A stretch of DNA of 64,000 nucleotides from Loxodes magnus (Eukaryota > Ciliophora > Karyorelictea > Loxodida > Loxodidae): the NCBI GenBank assembly GCA_946699065.1, contig CAMPDV010000010.1:744001-808000 (forward strand), in the 5' to 3' direction. The notes beneath the pieces were generated by a model. That model was not told where the DNA came from and ran no database searches. It saw only the letters and a program-made list of their open reading frames with translations. The translations under genes were made by a program, and so were the position numbers. Positions 12,448 to 24,793 of this stretch are shown here, piece by piece; position 1 is the first letter of the stretch, and every line of letters starts with the position of its first letter.

Positions 12448-13105
12448 TCATAGGAAAATCAGTATTAGCGCCAGTGTTATGACAAGGATAAGAATCGTAA
12501 TTATGTAGCACGAATTTGGCATGATTCTCATCAGTTTTTAAGCCTTCATGTTAAGCCCACTTATTTTATTTGTAGTTGCTTCAACCTAAATTTTATAAAG
12601 TTACTTTGTTGTCTGCATCTTCTAGCAAACGGTTATGGATATCTACTTCTTCTCCTATTCCTTTACCTATATTGCCTAGGTTTTCGATAGTTCCTTATAT
12701 TCCATCAAGAGTTTCATCTTATTACTTGTAAATTTACTTTTGATAATCTCGAACTTGTTGATTCGAAAGCTAACTAGTATCTTAAGTTTAAAATTGCTGC
12801 TTCTAAGTTTTTTGAGTCTTTTAAGATTACTCGAAGCTTAAATATTAATTTTCAAGATCTTTAATATAATTTTCTCTTTTCTTCGTTTCTTCTACTGAAA
12901 GATTAGGAGCTAATTTAAGCGAGTTAAATAGATGATCTATTTCTACTGCCAAAGTCTGCATTTCTCCTCTAATTTTAGAATCAACTCGTACTGTACTTTG
13001 CTTAATAGTAATCAATTATTACTTTTCATACTATAGCTTTTTGATGCTTTCAATGAAATTCTCAGCTTTCTCACAGTCCTTTTTAAACTGGTCTTTAGAA
13101 AACAT
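12448..13105 (-). CDS. Qc-type SNARE (syntaxin-6/8 or SYP7-like)
   Basis: 212 residues, a tail-anchored fusion protein of the endomembrane system. An N-terminal helical region is followed by a SNARE motif (QDETLDGIQGTIENLGNIGK, then GEEVDIHNRLLEDADNKVE) and a C-terminal membrane anchor (CYIITILILVITLALILIFL) ending at TGA 12448-12450. A 19-nt intron at 12586-12604 (GTAACTTTATAAAATTTAG) sits between NK and VEATTNKISGLN. Without removing it the anchor falls out of frame, which makes this one of the clearest intron proofs in the window. The motif ending LLEDADNKV is typical of Qc SNAREs. The exact compartment cannot be told. Confidence 0.88.
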
Positions 13106-14204
13106 AATGACTATTAAATTATTACTATATAAATAAAATCTAGTTCAAATATGAATCAGCTCCTTTATCGCCTCTTAACTTATTCCTTACTATTTACGTT
13201 ACTTATTTATAAAGGCTAATATATCCTTCTTAAACTCTTCTTCTCCTTTCTGTCTTTTTTTATTCTACTCAGCAAAGACTAATCTATTTTTTCTCAGTAC
13301 CTTTAACTAAGTTTTATATATAATTTGGCTGTAGAAAGGAACAATACTTAAATATAATAAGACAATAAATGCAAATCATTATAGCTTAATCTAGTTGGTT
13401 TAATCTTAGATTTAGAAGCAAATATAGAATATATATAACACTAACTTTAACTTAAAGATCTCTGGATTATATTTAAATAGCCTTAATAATTGAAGCATTT
13501 AAATAAACAATAAGCTTGTACAATTAAATTAACTGTCATTTTAACCTACAAATTTAAATAAAGTAAAATAAATGAGTTTATAACGAATGTAATATAAGAT
13601 CTAGTGCTTTTAAATGAATATTAGCAAATCTCTATATATGTAATTGAATTAATGCTATTTGAAAAGCTAAAAATTAGTTATTGATATTAGATATGATAAT
13701 TATAATAAGATATGCTTAAATTAAGATCTTACTATTTAAATATAGTTTATTCAAATTGGACTTAAAGTAGATCATAGAAATAGCTAATTTTAAATGATAA
13801 ATAAAATAAGTTTATATTTTTAGAGAAGGGGAAACAGTCCTCTCATCTAAACAATTTCTTAGAAATAGCTTCTATGTATAATAGAAGCATTTTATGATTT
13901 TATGCTGTTACAATAAGTTTATCTTTGAATAAAATATACTTAAAATAGAAACGATAAAGATGTTCCAAATGCCCTTTTAAAAATGTTTATCTTTAGGCTA
14001 TATTATTTATATAATAAAGCTAAGATATTACATAAGTTCATATTTATTTTTAAGAGAATGATTTAATAAGTTAAAAAAACTTTGTTATATTTACTTGCTT
14101 ACTTCTCTTAATATTGATTATTTTAATTCTGATAGTTAGTAAATTATGATTTGATAATATCTTTATTATATTTGTGAAATTTGATGATTCAAAACATATT
14201 AAAA
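13106..14204. other. Intergenic, nothing recognised
   Basis: AT-rich spacer between two minus-strand genes. If the kinesin stops at its TAA (14259), its 3' UTR also lies here. Confidence 0.45.
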
Positions 14205-15908
14205 TCAAAATATGAGGGGAAAAAATAAGGAGATTGAATGATTTTGTATAATATACTATTAATCTATATTGTTAGGGTTTTATCTTTTTAGTAAAGCATC
14301 TTTTTGCTTGCGAATTAGGCTAAGAACTGAATCTTTAGCTTTTGTAGTAATAGGAATTATTTCACTATCCGAGTTATCAGAGTCATTATCCTCTGCTTCA
14401 AATGTTTAATCTTCTTAGCCGTTAGAAATCTTTTATACAACTTGAAAAATCAACTCGTCTAATTATTGCTGCATTTACTAGATTTACAAATCTTAGAAAA
14501 TAATTTGCTTCTTAGTTCTTTCAGCCTATTTTTAAATATGTGCATTCTATTTTTCAATCTAATGATTTTGCATAACTAATTACTAGCAAGTTTTTTAAAG
14601 CTCGTCCTTACTTCTATTATGTTCTTTCTTAAACTACTTCAAACATTTCTGTAGTTAATCTCTACGCTTGACATTTTCCTATAAAGCTTAGACTAACTCT
14701 TATTATATTTACTCATTTTCTTTTATATTTTTCATTACTTCTTTGCTATTTTCAGGATCACTTTCCATCAGTTTCGTGTTTTCTAATTTTAAACTTTCAA
14801 GGTTTCTTATAGAGCAAGTAAGTTCTCAGTTTTCCTCATAATTATACAAAAGCTCTTAAGAAGTTTATTCAATTAGCTCTAACCAATTAGGGTTCTGCTA
14901 GGCCTAATTAAGCTACTATTTCAAGCTATTGACTTCATTTTGAAGTATTTAAATAACTTCTTAGTAATCTTAATCTTAAGTCATTTGCCAATTTCTCTTT
15001 TTAGAGGATCTTATTTATACTGCATATTTAAGAGTGTTTAGTGTGTCTTAATAATGAATCGCAAAGGGTGATATGCAAGTAATCATAACTATTAAAGAAT
15101 TCCTATTTAACGTTTCTTTAAGCAAGCAGGTTAATTTAGAATCCCTGTATGGAATATAAGATCCATATTTGCTTTCATTTCCTAGAACTTTAATACAGTT
15201 GCCTAAAGTAAACAAGCTCTTGCTTATTTTAACACTTTCATGCTTCTTTATTCCTGAATTAAAAGCAGTTTTTTCATATCCAGCTAAGTCTACAAAAGAT
15301 ATTTTAGTATGGTTTAGATTAATCTAAAGAATGATATGAGAGCGTATCTATCTTTCGCTCTATGAAAACTAGAACTAATTATAGTTGCTTTATCTAACGA
15401 TAGAAACAAAATGCTTGTAATCATTGATTTTAATTTGAGTAATTCCAGGTACTATTATACCTTATTAGGGATCCTCAATTATAGATAGCTGATGCTTTTG
15501 ATTCAATAAATCTTAAACCTACTCGTTATATATTTCTATATAGGATAGATTGTATTGACTTAATTACAGAGCTACATAGTTTACTATCCCTGGTTAATTT
15601 TCATCTCCAAACATTGTATAAGTTTTCCCTGAGCCTGTCATTCCATATACTAAGAAAGTAATATTCGTACAGTTTTGTATTTAGGTAATTAAAGGAGCTA
15701 CTGCTTAGCTATAAATTGACTCATTTTAATCTCTTTCTTAAAAAATGCCATCGAAGTGAAAAGATCTCTCTCTGGCAAAGTCAGGGTCTTTAATAATTAA
15801 AAAATTGTTTTAAGACTAAACAATATTAGATCATTTGTTAGGATCAGATTAACTAAGTTCTGTAATAGAAGGAGGTTTAATTCTTAAAAATACCTTTATT
15901 TATTCCAT
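14205..15908 (-). CDS. Divergent kinesin motor protein
   Basis: N-terminal kinesin motor (about residues 1-320) followed by a Gln/Glu/Lys coiled-coil stalk. The P-loop at 89-96 is GMTGSGKT (canonical GQTGSGKT). Switch II is VDLAGYEKT at about 206 (canonical DLAGSE). Switch I is degenerate: RQIRSH replaces SSRSH. The strings SLFTLGNCIKVLG and IPYRDSKLTCLL are the usual motor helices. ATG at 15906-15908. The first in-frame TGA is 14205-14207, but the readable protein ends at NPNNID, so the TAA at 14259-14261 (followed by TAG) is an equally likely stop. Subfamily not assignable. Shares a 269-bp divergent upstream region with the TBC gene. Confidence 0.88.
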
Positions 15909-16177
15909 TTAAATATCAATATCATAACCACTTTATCAATTAACAATAAGTCTACTAACAGAGTGGGATCCTTATAGTGATTTTTTTATAAGATAGTTCT
16001 TGATGCTTATTTTATGAAGAATAATGGATAGTTATATAAGCTTTGAAAAGCTATAACAGATTAAGAGAAATCAATGACTAAAGTTATAAATCCAATAATT
16101 TAAAAGCAATATAAGTAATTAGGAATTTGACTTGGGATAAAAAAGTAACTAAATTAGTCTAATATAATAACTTATAA
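15909..16177. promoter_or_regulatory. Short divergent intergenic region (kinesin / TBC)
   Basis: 269 bp between the two start codons of head-to-head genes, so it should hold both promoters. No specific element identified. Confidence 0.4.
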
Positions 16178-17795
16178 ATGGAATAAATAGATAGATTTGG
16201 ATTTATTTAGAAGTCAGAATAATAAGCTCTTGGAGAAGACTATATCTTAAGAAAGGCTAGAAAAGAAAATGCGAGAACTGAGAAGTGAAATTTAATGTTG
16301 TCTGAATGGGATAATTTTATAAGAAAGTATCCTAAAAAAGGTATCAATTAATTCAGTTAAACAAAGAATTAGGAAGGGAATACCAGATTGCTGTAGAGGA
16401 GTCACTTGATTTAAACTTTCAAACTCCTCTCCTTTAACGGAAATTTATGATTAATATTTAGAAAGCGATTTTGACTATAGTGTTGTAGAACAAATTGAAA
16501 AAGATATCTGTAGAACGTTTCCTAAACATGTGGTATTTCAAGATAAAAATGGTTATGGATAATAAAGACTTTTAGAAGTTCTTAAAGTACTTTCTAAATG
16601 TTTTCCTTCTATTGGATACTGTCAGGGTTAAGGATTCATTGCTGCTATGCTTTTAATGTATATGAGTGAGTAAAATTGTTTTGCAGTGATGTGCAACATT
16701 ATAAATTAGAGCTAATTTAGAATGTTAGGCTGCTTTACTTAAGAAATGCCAGAACTGTTTAAGACATTTTACACTTGTAATTATTTAATGAAAAAGTTCC
16801 TGCCTAAGATATGAAAGCATTTAGTAAGCTTCTATTTAGAATAAAGAAAACATTTCAGTAGATATGTACTCTACTTAGTGAATCATTACTGTCTACACTA
16901 GAGACTTTCCTTTTGAGGTTGCTACTAGAATATGAGATGTATTTCTTAGTGAGGGTCGCAAAATAATTTTCAGAATTTATCTAGCAATCTTCAAGATACT
17001 TTAGAAGCAAATTCTATAGATAGACTTTGAATAGATTCTTTTGAGGCTTTCCTAGATATCAAAGCAGATCCAAGCTGATACTCTACTTGAAGTGGCCTTC
17101 AAATTTAATTTAAGTAGAAAATTAATTAATGTAAGGTTTAAATTTAGGAAATAGAAAGTGAATATGGTAAGAATCCAAAGCAAAAGTTAATTAATTGGAT
17201 AAAACAGAATGATTTAAATTAATTTCAATATAAAGTTCTAAAATTCCTTGTCTCCTAATTAGGATTTTCTCTCTTGATATCTGCCAAAGTCTAGAAAAAG
17301 AAAATTATTACTCTCACCAACTCAGTAAAGAAAATTCAGATCTTTGCAAAAACATTAACATCCGAAGCATATCTCGCCATATTATTATATTCAATTCTAA
17401 ATTAAAACATATAAAGCTAAAGAATTTACTTCTACTGTTCTAAGAATTAATGGATTCCCAATTCTACTTTTTAAAGGTTTTTGATAAAAAGCATATAAAA
17501 AGCTAACTCTCTAGCTTATCCAAGCAAATTTTTTTCATTCAAAGATACAAAAACTTAAAATAGTAGTTATTTCATATTTTAGTCTAGAAATAAAGGAGCA
17601 ATAATATCGGCCATATATAAAGCTGATGGCATTCCCATATATATATTCATAGTTTACAATTCACTTTTCTATTTTTAGCATAAATATAAATTAACCATCA
17701 TTTTATCATTTAAATTCATATTATTTACAAAATTAAAAGCAAAAAGCTTATAAAATAAGTTTGCATTATAAACTTAATACTTTCTCTAGAATTGA
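16178..17795 (+). CDS. TBC-domain Rab GTPase-activating protein
   Basis: Stimulates GTP hydrolysis by Rab proteins. The TBC domain begins KQRIRKGIPDCCRGVTWF. It keeps both catalytic fingers: Arg107 in EKDICRTFP and Gln144 in GYCQGQGF. It continues with MYSTQWIITVYTRDFPFEV and RIWDVFLSEG. Three introns are needed: 16341-16356 (16 nt), 16824-16839 (16 nt) and 17131-17147 (17 nt). Each restores the conserved frame, the last joining FNLSRKLIN to EIESEYGKNPKQ. The 3' end is uncertain. After the domain (about 17240) the frame stays open to TGA 17793-17795, giving 522 residues, but an earlier TAA stop is possible and residues beyond about 340 match nothing I know. Confidence 0.85.
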
Positions 17796-18485
17796 GACTT
17801 ATCTTAAACTATGAAACTATTTTAATGTTTACCCTTTTTATAAGAAATATAGATAAAACTAAATATAGAATAGTGATTTATATTAGATTTTACTTTTAAT
17901 AGGATAAAAAATTCTGATGCTTTATCTGTTTATCTCTATCTCTTTAAGTTTTTTAGTTGAGTACTTATCTATTAATTTTCCAGTTAATTTATAATTATAT
18001 TTTCTAATGCATTATCTTATACTTTACTTTATTAGCATTATGCTTATAGAAATTCAGCTAACTTATATAAAATCACCCTCCCTTTTCTAAATAATTAAGG
18101 GAAAATTGGTAATTTAATCATTCAAAAATAAGTTAAATCTGGATAAGAAAGTAACTGAATACAGATATAGTATTCTCTATATCAATAAGGTATTGATAAT
18201 AGCCTAATTTAATTTAAATAGAACATAAATGCAAAGTATAGCAGAATTGTATTGCATTTATGCTTATTTTTATATATAAACTCTGCTAGCTTAGCAAAAA
18301 GTAATTATAATTTATTTTTTATACTTAAATTACTTCCTAAAACTGATTTAAACAGAATTAATTTTAAAGAATTGTATTAAGAATTCCAAAAAAAGATATG
18401 AATTATAGTGTTAATTATAAAGAAAAAAGGGATTTAAGGAAGAGTATAATATGCAAATAGCTTACAAAAGTATATTCAAAATTAT
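17796..18485. other. Intergenic (convergent), nothing recognised
   Basis: AT-rich spacer between the TBC and FERM genes. No feature identified. Confidence 0.45.
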
Positions 18486-19617
18486 TTAAAAATTATTAGG
18501 CCTAATTTTTTTCTTGTGCTATAACCAAACTCTTTCTATTATTTGAACTGCCATCTTTTGAGTTAAAAGAAGTAAAAACTTACGCGTTCTTCATCCTCGA
18601 TACAAAGCTTGAATCTTTTTTGCGGCAACTTAGTCTGTAATTTGGGTTTTTTATTTTTCTTGAAAGCTATTAAGTAAAGTTTTCATATACTTTTCTAATA
18701 GTTAGCTGATTTAATTAGCACTATGAGTTGTGAGCTCAATAGGTTAGATTCCTTTGGGTTAGATAAAGAAACTAAAAGGCTCTCTATATCCTCACTTAAT
18801 AATATCAGTGAAGTATCAGTTACGTAAAAATGAACGATCGTCCTATTTAACAATAACAATACCTATATAAAAAATTACCATCTCATTTAATTCCCATGTA
18901 TATCTATTTAGGTATTGATTTGATTGAATGCTATTTGCATTTAAAGAAAGTACACCCAAAAACTGATATCTTATTAGCAGTGGCAAGATATTGCTTTTAA
19001 GAATACAGCTTCAATTATTCATCATCTACATTTGCATGCTAACTAAACAATTAAAACTCTTTCAGAGCTTTTTACTCTAATTTTATTGGAGAGTATTTGC
19101 TAATTAGTTAGGGACAGAAAAAATCTTGAATTCTTGATATTAGAAATCCTGTTTAATGTTACTGTTGGTTGAATCTCCCAAAATGAGCACACATTTATAT
19201 TCCTGCTAGTCTTGACCCACTTTCTAAATCTGTACAATAATATCCAGATACAAAGCCTTACAAGCTGGATTAAAAGAAGAACCTTGCTTCTTGCTCATTT
19301 AAATTAAGGTCAGGAAAATAAAGCATGTTTTTCAAATAAAGTTTTGAAGATACTGAAGGAGCTTCATCATCTTTAAGTCATGTTTTTCTATTTTCATCAT
19401 ATAAGGCAAAACAGTTACTATTGCCTATTTTTAATTTAGCACATAAATGATTGATTACTTATTTAGCAGTCTATTGATAAGGAATAGTACGAAACTCTTC
19501 TTACAACAAATGAATTCTTAAAAGAGGACCATACTCCATTAGATTTTAGATGTTACAAAGAAAATTAAATTCAATACTCTAAATTTCATATTTAAAGCTT
19601 CTCACTCTATTATTCAT
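18486..19617 (-). CDS. FERM-domain protein with C-terminal IQ motif
   Basis: 371 residues. Talin/myosin-type FERM: an F1 lobe (LMEYGPLLRIHLLQEEFRTI, then HLCAKLKI and WLKDDEAPS), an F2 lobe with RFFFQSSLQGFVSGYYCTDL, and an F3 lobe with VFGCTFFKCKQ and IYMGIKWDG. An IQ calmodulin-binding motif (AAKKIQALYRGWRTRKF) and a weaker second one follow. The 16-nt intron 18863-18878 (GTAATTTTTTATATAG) restores the F3 strand GIVIVKQDDRSFLRNWYF. No TGA follows in frame for a long way, so the TAA at 18486-18488 must terminate. An upstream in-frame ATG at 19633-19635 is an alternative start. Likely links membrane receptors or lipids to the cytoskeleton. It lies 121 bp behind the F-box gene on the same strand. 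Confidence 0.85.
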
Positions 19618-19738
19618 AAAATATGAATACTACATCAGTCTAAGTATATTCTTTAGACATAATGAATATAGAGTACTTTACTATATTATGATTAGCAAAT
19701 GAATGGATAAAAGTTATTAATATAAAAATTTTAAGTTA

Positions 19739-20935
19739 TTATATCTCACTTTGAGAGTCTGAATATTAGCTTTAACTTATATTTTCATCATCTAAGATAT
19801 CTTCTTTAAGCATAATTTTCTACAATATTTAATGCGTTAAGTCATATTTTGGGATTTAGCTTTTTTTTAATCTACCTCCTTGTTTCTTTTTTAATAATTA
19901 AAATGTTTCATCTCTCTAATCTTTATCGACTGCATAAATAATTCCCAATTAGCATAACTCTTTAATTTAAAGAGGGTGAAAATCTTTTTTTTGAAGTAGA
20001 TGTTTGATTTATGGAAGGTTTTCAGCCTCTTTCTTTTTTATTGACTTTCCAGTTAGTTATTTTATTCTTTGTATAATTTCTTTAAGTCTGTTGTCCTGAA
20101 CATTATGAACTACCTCTTTTTAGATTTGAAAAGTGTAGTAGAGGTTAAGTTTTGTTCTCTAAAAATTTCTTTCATGCTTTACTTAAAGTTTAAAAGCCCT
20201 TGCTTCATTTAAGTCTTCTCAGTCTAGAGAATATCATTTATTTATTTGCTAGCAACTCAACATAGAGTATCTTTTAACTGCTTTTCTACAAAATTTGCAA
20301 ACATTTACATTAAGAAATGGCAAAGTAGCTTGACTTCTAACTATTCTTTTACAACTCGCACAAGAAAGTTAATAAAGAGTTTAATATACTTTTCTAAACT
20401 CCTTTGCTGGAATTTGCTTAGTCTACTCCATTGCTTATTTAATTTAAATTGAAGAAATGCATCTAAACTTGCAAACTTCTTCATTAAAATTAACTATCGT
20501 TACTTATTTTCTTTAATCATATTTGTTAGATAGTTAAAAAGACTCACTTTAATGTTGAGGCTCAGTGAATTCTTAATCATCACTAATATATTTGCTTACA
20601 TATTCATTGTGGAAAGCTTTTAGAATATACTTAGCTTTGTAGTCTCTACACGTTATATATTATCATAGCTCTGTTTTAGATACTAGAGTATTGTACATTC
20701 TACTCACAAGACGCATTTTTAGCAGTTCATTCAATCTTAAAAATTTCAAGCATTCTAAATTAGATCTCTTCTCATCGCCTTTTATTTCTTTAACAAGTAA
20801 ATTCTCATTTACATCAGTATATGTTTTTATCTAGGTCAAGCGATACTCACAAAAGCTAGTAGGTATTTCTCTTAGTATAATTGACTGAGATAATGACTTT
20901 TCTTAGTTATTCTAAGTATTTTCCTATAATTTCAT
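19739..20935 (-). CDS. F-box-like / zinc-binding protein
   Basis: 398 residues in one frame with TAA TAA at 19736-19741 as the only plausible end. An F-box-like helix set at about 62-103 (LKFLRLNELLKMRLVSRMYN, then LVSKTELWQYI) suggests an SCF ubiquitin-ligase adaptor. A four-Cys cluster in the middle (CASCKRIV, then VNVCKFCRKA) looks like a zinc knuckle. The C-terminal third is Lys/Gln-rich. The start used is ATG 20933-20935, but the frame is open further upstream, so the N-terminus is uncertain. The F-box call rests on pattern only. The coding call is firm. Confidence 0.72.
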
Positions 20936-21373
20936 TAATCTATTATGATATATCTTTAAGCTATTCTATTCACTATTATTAATTTCTTCTTATCTTTTTC
21001 CTTTTATTTCCTACTATATAATCTTATTATATTATTAAAGTGAGAAGCATTTGTTTAAGTAAAGCATAATATGCTTATATAGGGATATGATTATTTAGCT
21101 AGTATAGTAAATAAACAGATATCAGCAAAGGCATAGATGGAAAACAAATAAATGGTTTATATTTTAGAATAAGGATATTTAGTGATAGTAAGTTATAAGC
21201 ATTGCTTTTACTCTTAAGTTAATAGGAAGATTAGATTAGCTCTTTAATTAGGTTTAGTAAAATAGATTACATTGGTAATGAATAGTTAAAGGTGAAATAG
21301 TGATTATAATACTAGAGAGTATTAATTAAAAATGTATGAAAAGAAATCTTAATTAGATAAAAGTGAACTGACT
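20936..21373. promoter_or_regulatory. Divergent intergenic region (F-box / transporter)
   Basis: 438 bp between head-to-head starts, AT-rich, no recognisable element. Confidence 0.35.
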
Positions 21374-22998
21374 ATGCTAAAAGACTTGCACTATAGCAAA
21401 ATAACTCTCAATCTTTTAATTTTAAATGTGTGTATGCTCCCGCTTTTATGAGGGTATGGTTTAGGAATATTCAATACATGCTATGACACTATAGCTAAAT
21501 ACTGAAGTATTAATAATAAAGGTAAATTCTAATATAGATTAATTAATTGGCTTATATACGGGATTATTAGCAATAGGAGCTATAGTTGGATCCTTAATTG
21601 CAGGAATTTTGGTAAGGCTTCATATAGACATAAGATATAGGGAGAAGGAAAATGATGATAATATGTGATATTTTATGCATTATTGCATGCTTTATTATGC
21701 TAATTAATGAGTAATGCCTTATGGTTGGAAGATTTTTATATGGAATAATGGCTGGAATTGGAAATGTTATAGTTCCTTTGTATAGTAATTTTTAATTCAG
21801 TCAAGGAAATAGTTCCTACTTAAGATTCTGGATTATAGGTTGGATTGTTCTAATTTTCTATCACAATTGGAATTTTGATTTCTTATTCCGTAGGCTTTGC
21901 TTTTGAATTTGAGAGTGAATCTGATAAGAATCGCTATCTAAATTTATATTTAAGTAACAATTCAGAAGATTTATGAAAGTGAGCGCTCTTAATTCCTTCG
22001 TTTTTGGCATTTTTGCAAATATTAGTATTTTTATTTTGAGCTAAATATGATACTGCTCCTCATTGCTGAACCAAAAATAATAATGAACAAGCAAGTTAAA
22101 TGTTAAAAATGTATATTCACTATGAAAGTATGGAGCATCAGTATTAAGTCTAAAAAATATTGAAAAATTCTTGAAGTGATGGTGGTACCCATATACTTAA
22201 TATAAATTATGATGATATAACATGAAAAAAGCTTTTTTAAGAAAAAAGATATAGACGAATGCTTTTAACTGGAGTGGGAATAAGTGTCGTTTAGTAACTA
22301 ACGGGAATAAATATAGTAATACTTTTTTCTAGAAGTATATCATCTTCTGGAAAAGTTTTTAATATATCAAAAAGTCCACTTTGAGAAACAACAGTAAAAT
22401 TTAATTCAGTTCACATTTATTTTTGGAGCTGTTAACTGTTTTTCAGTTCTTATATTTCTAATAATTGCAAATCGTAATATTTTATTCAGATTTAGGAAGA
22501 AAACATCTTTGCTAGATTGGTTCGATAGGTATGGCAATAAGTCTTTTTATTTTGGGGGTTTCAATTTTATGTAAAGCTTTAATTGTAAGGTTTTAATAAA
22601 GATAAAAATGATAATTATTTGCTTTTTCCTATTCTTTTTCGAGATTTCTTTTGGTCCAATAACGTAAACAATAATATAGATGAATTTATACTGCTGAAAT
22701 TATGGTTGATAAAGGGATGAGTTTAGTTGCAGCTTCGAATTGATCTCTAAACTTACTAGTTAGTCTCTTATTTCCAATAACTCAAAATAAGAATATTTCA
22801 CCATAATGGGTCGTCTGATTTTTTGCCTTTTTAAATTTACTAGCTTTCGCATTTGCTAGATGAGTTATGACTGAAACTAAAGGTCTCACAAGACAATAAA
22901 TCGACGAAATATTCTTTAAAAGTCATTAATCCTTAGAATCATTTTAATCAAACTAAAGTGAAGAAAGTTTTCAAGTAAATACAGGATCCTCAGTTTGA
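21374..22998 (+). CDS. Sugar-porter family MFS transporter
   Basis: 503 residues, the normal size for GLUT/SLC2-type facilitators in the plasma or endosomal membrane. Signature motifs in order: GAIVGSLIAG, DIGRRKMM (loop 2-3), GRFLYGIMAGIGN, QQLTGINIVILFS, LGRK (loop 8-9), GPITWIYTAEIM, NWSLNLLVSLLFP and TETKGLT. Seven introns, each restoring frame: 21522-21537, 21612-21627, 21785-21800, 22394-22409, 22474-22489, 22585-22601 (17 nt) and 22664-22679; the others are 16 nt. The Trp of GPxxW is TGA at 22681-22683, strong proof of TGA=Trp. Terminates at TGA 22996-22998. Substrate not determinable, hexose likely. The most intron-rich gene here. Confidence 0.95.
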
Positions 22999-24793
22999 TT
23001 TACTATAAATACTTTAACCTTTTTATTTATAGTAGCTTCTTATGAATTCTATATTTACTAACTTAATAACTAGATATCATTTCTAAACACCTAATGTTTT
23101 CCTTTCATCTACTAATTTAATCTTTTGAATAAGTAATCCTCTTAATTTTTTAATAAGCAGCTAAAAGATATTTATAAGGTATTAACACTAGTTAATTATT
23201 CTTAGTTTAGGTTTATTAAAATATTACAGTATACAACTAAAAGCTATTTGAATCAGCTATTATTCATTTTGTACCTTTATACTTAAATTTTATATCTTTC
23301 ATACTTTCTCTATTAGAACTATTTATATAAATTTATTTTTGATTCTTCGCTTCGAAATATCTTAGTCTATTATCTTTGCTTAGTTTGCATAGCACAATTT
23401 GTACTTTTAGCAAGTGCTTTTAATAAATTTAAATATAAATATGTTAATTAATCCTCTAATTAAATAGTAACTAATACAAATTATCCTATCTTCTTATTAT
23501 GTTCTTTCAATACTTTCACAGATAATATTCAATAGTCAATTATTGCTAAAATATTACTGCTTGTTAATGATCTAAGTATTTAGTAAGTTTACTAAAAGCT
23601 TCATCTTTATCTCTTATATCCTATATAGTTTTTGTAAATTATAATATTACATAATAGATATTAGATGCTCTAACTCAGTTCTTTAATTAATCTCCTTTTA
23701 AATTAAACTTAAGGATCGATAGATAAATTTAAAATTTGATTACTATTAAAGGTTATTTTTATTAAGATACAGCCACTCAAAACTCTCTGTAAAAAATAAG
23801 ATATCATACTTGAAATAAATGCTTTATAAGCTATTTTTTATAAGATTTGGAAATATTATATTTAGTCATAGAAATGGAAAATGATATGAAAGGTATAGCA
23901 TGTTTAGAAGATTTTAATATTTTAATATGAATCTATTTATTAAATACTTATAATTTACAAGAATAACTTTCTAGTATTCAAAAAGAATTCCTTACTAATT
24001 GACTTATTTTAAAGCTCTGTTAATTAAAAATTATCTTGTATATTATTAGATTATTGAATATGATAATTATTTATCTTTAAACAGAATGAGAATAAATTTA
24101 TTTATTTTTGCTATTTGATATATAAGCTCTTAATCAAATATAGACTGCTTTTAAATTATAAGGCTCATGCTATTTATAATATTAAAACCATTAAAATGCA
24201 CAAACAGTATTTGAGCAACTATGTATAAATGCTTCACTATCCTTATTATACACTTATATTAGTAATCAATATATTTATTCTTATTCCTTGATCTTTCATT
24301 TATTATAAAACTACTAAGCATTGTGCTAAAGTAAGTATTTTATAGTTAATTAATAATTATTAAGAAGGAGAGCAAATAATAGCTATCGCTATAATCACAT
24401 AAAAAGTACTTATGTCCTATATAATTAAAGATACTCTTTTGAATTAAATAAAAGCTTATTAAGTATATTTCTGATACCAGTTTTCATGGCTTAGTAGAGA
24501 GTATCTTGGTCTTAAATAATGTTACTAGATATTTATAGCAGTTCTATGATTTTTACGTTTGTAATGGTACTAAATATTTAAATTTGATTTATATCTATTT
24601 ATTATTTCTATTTATATCTAAGCTAGTTTTTGATTTGATAATATTAATAAGTAAGAAGTTAGAGTTAAGATTATAGTTCTTAATTAAATGTAAGCATAAG
24701 ATATAGAACTGGCTTAATAAAATAGTAAGGTTTTATAATAATAAAGCAGTATCTTAATTAAAATAATAAGATATAATAAATAGGCATGCTTGT
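22999..24793. other. Intergenic (convergent), nothing recognised
   Basis: 1.8 kb AT-rich spacer. Open frames exist only because TGA is rare, and none has credible composition. Confidence 0.45.

Noticed and set aside
13000..13105. Reading TGA as Cys (Euplotes-type code)
   Set aside because: TGA falls at conserved Trp positions in several families, and Euplotes uses TAA/TAG as stops, which is incompatible with the dense in-frame TAA/TAG here.
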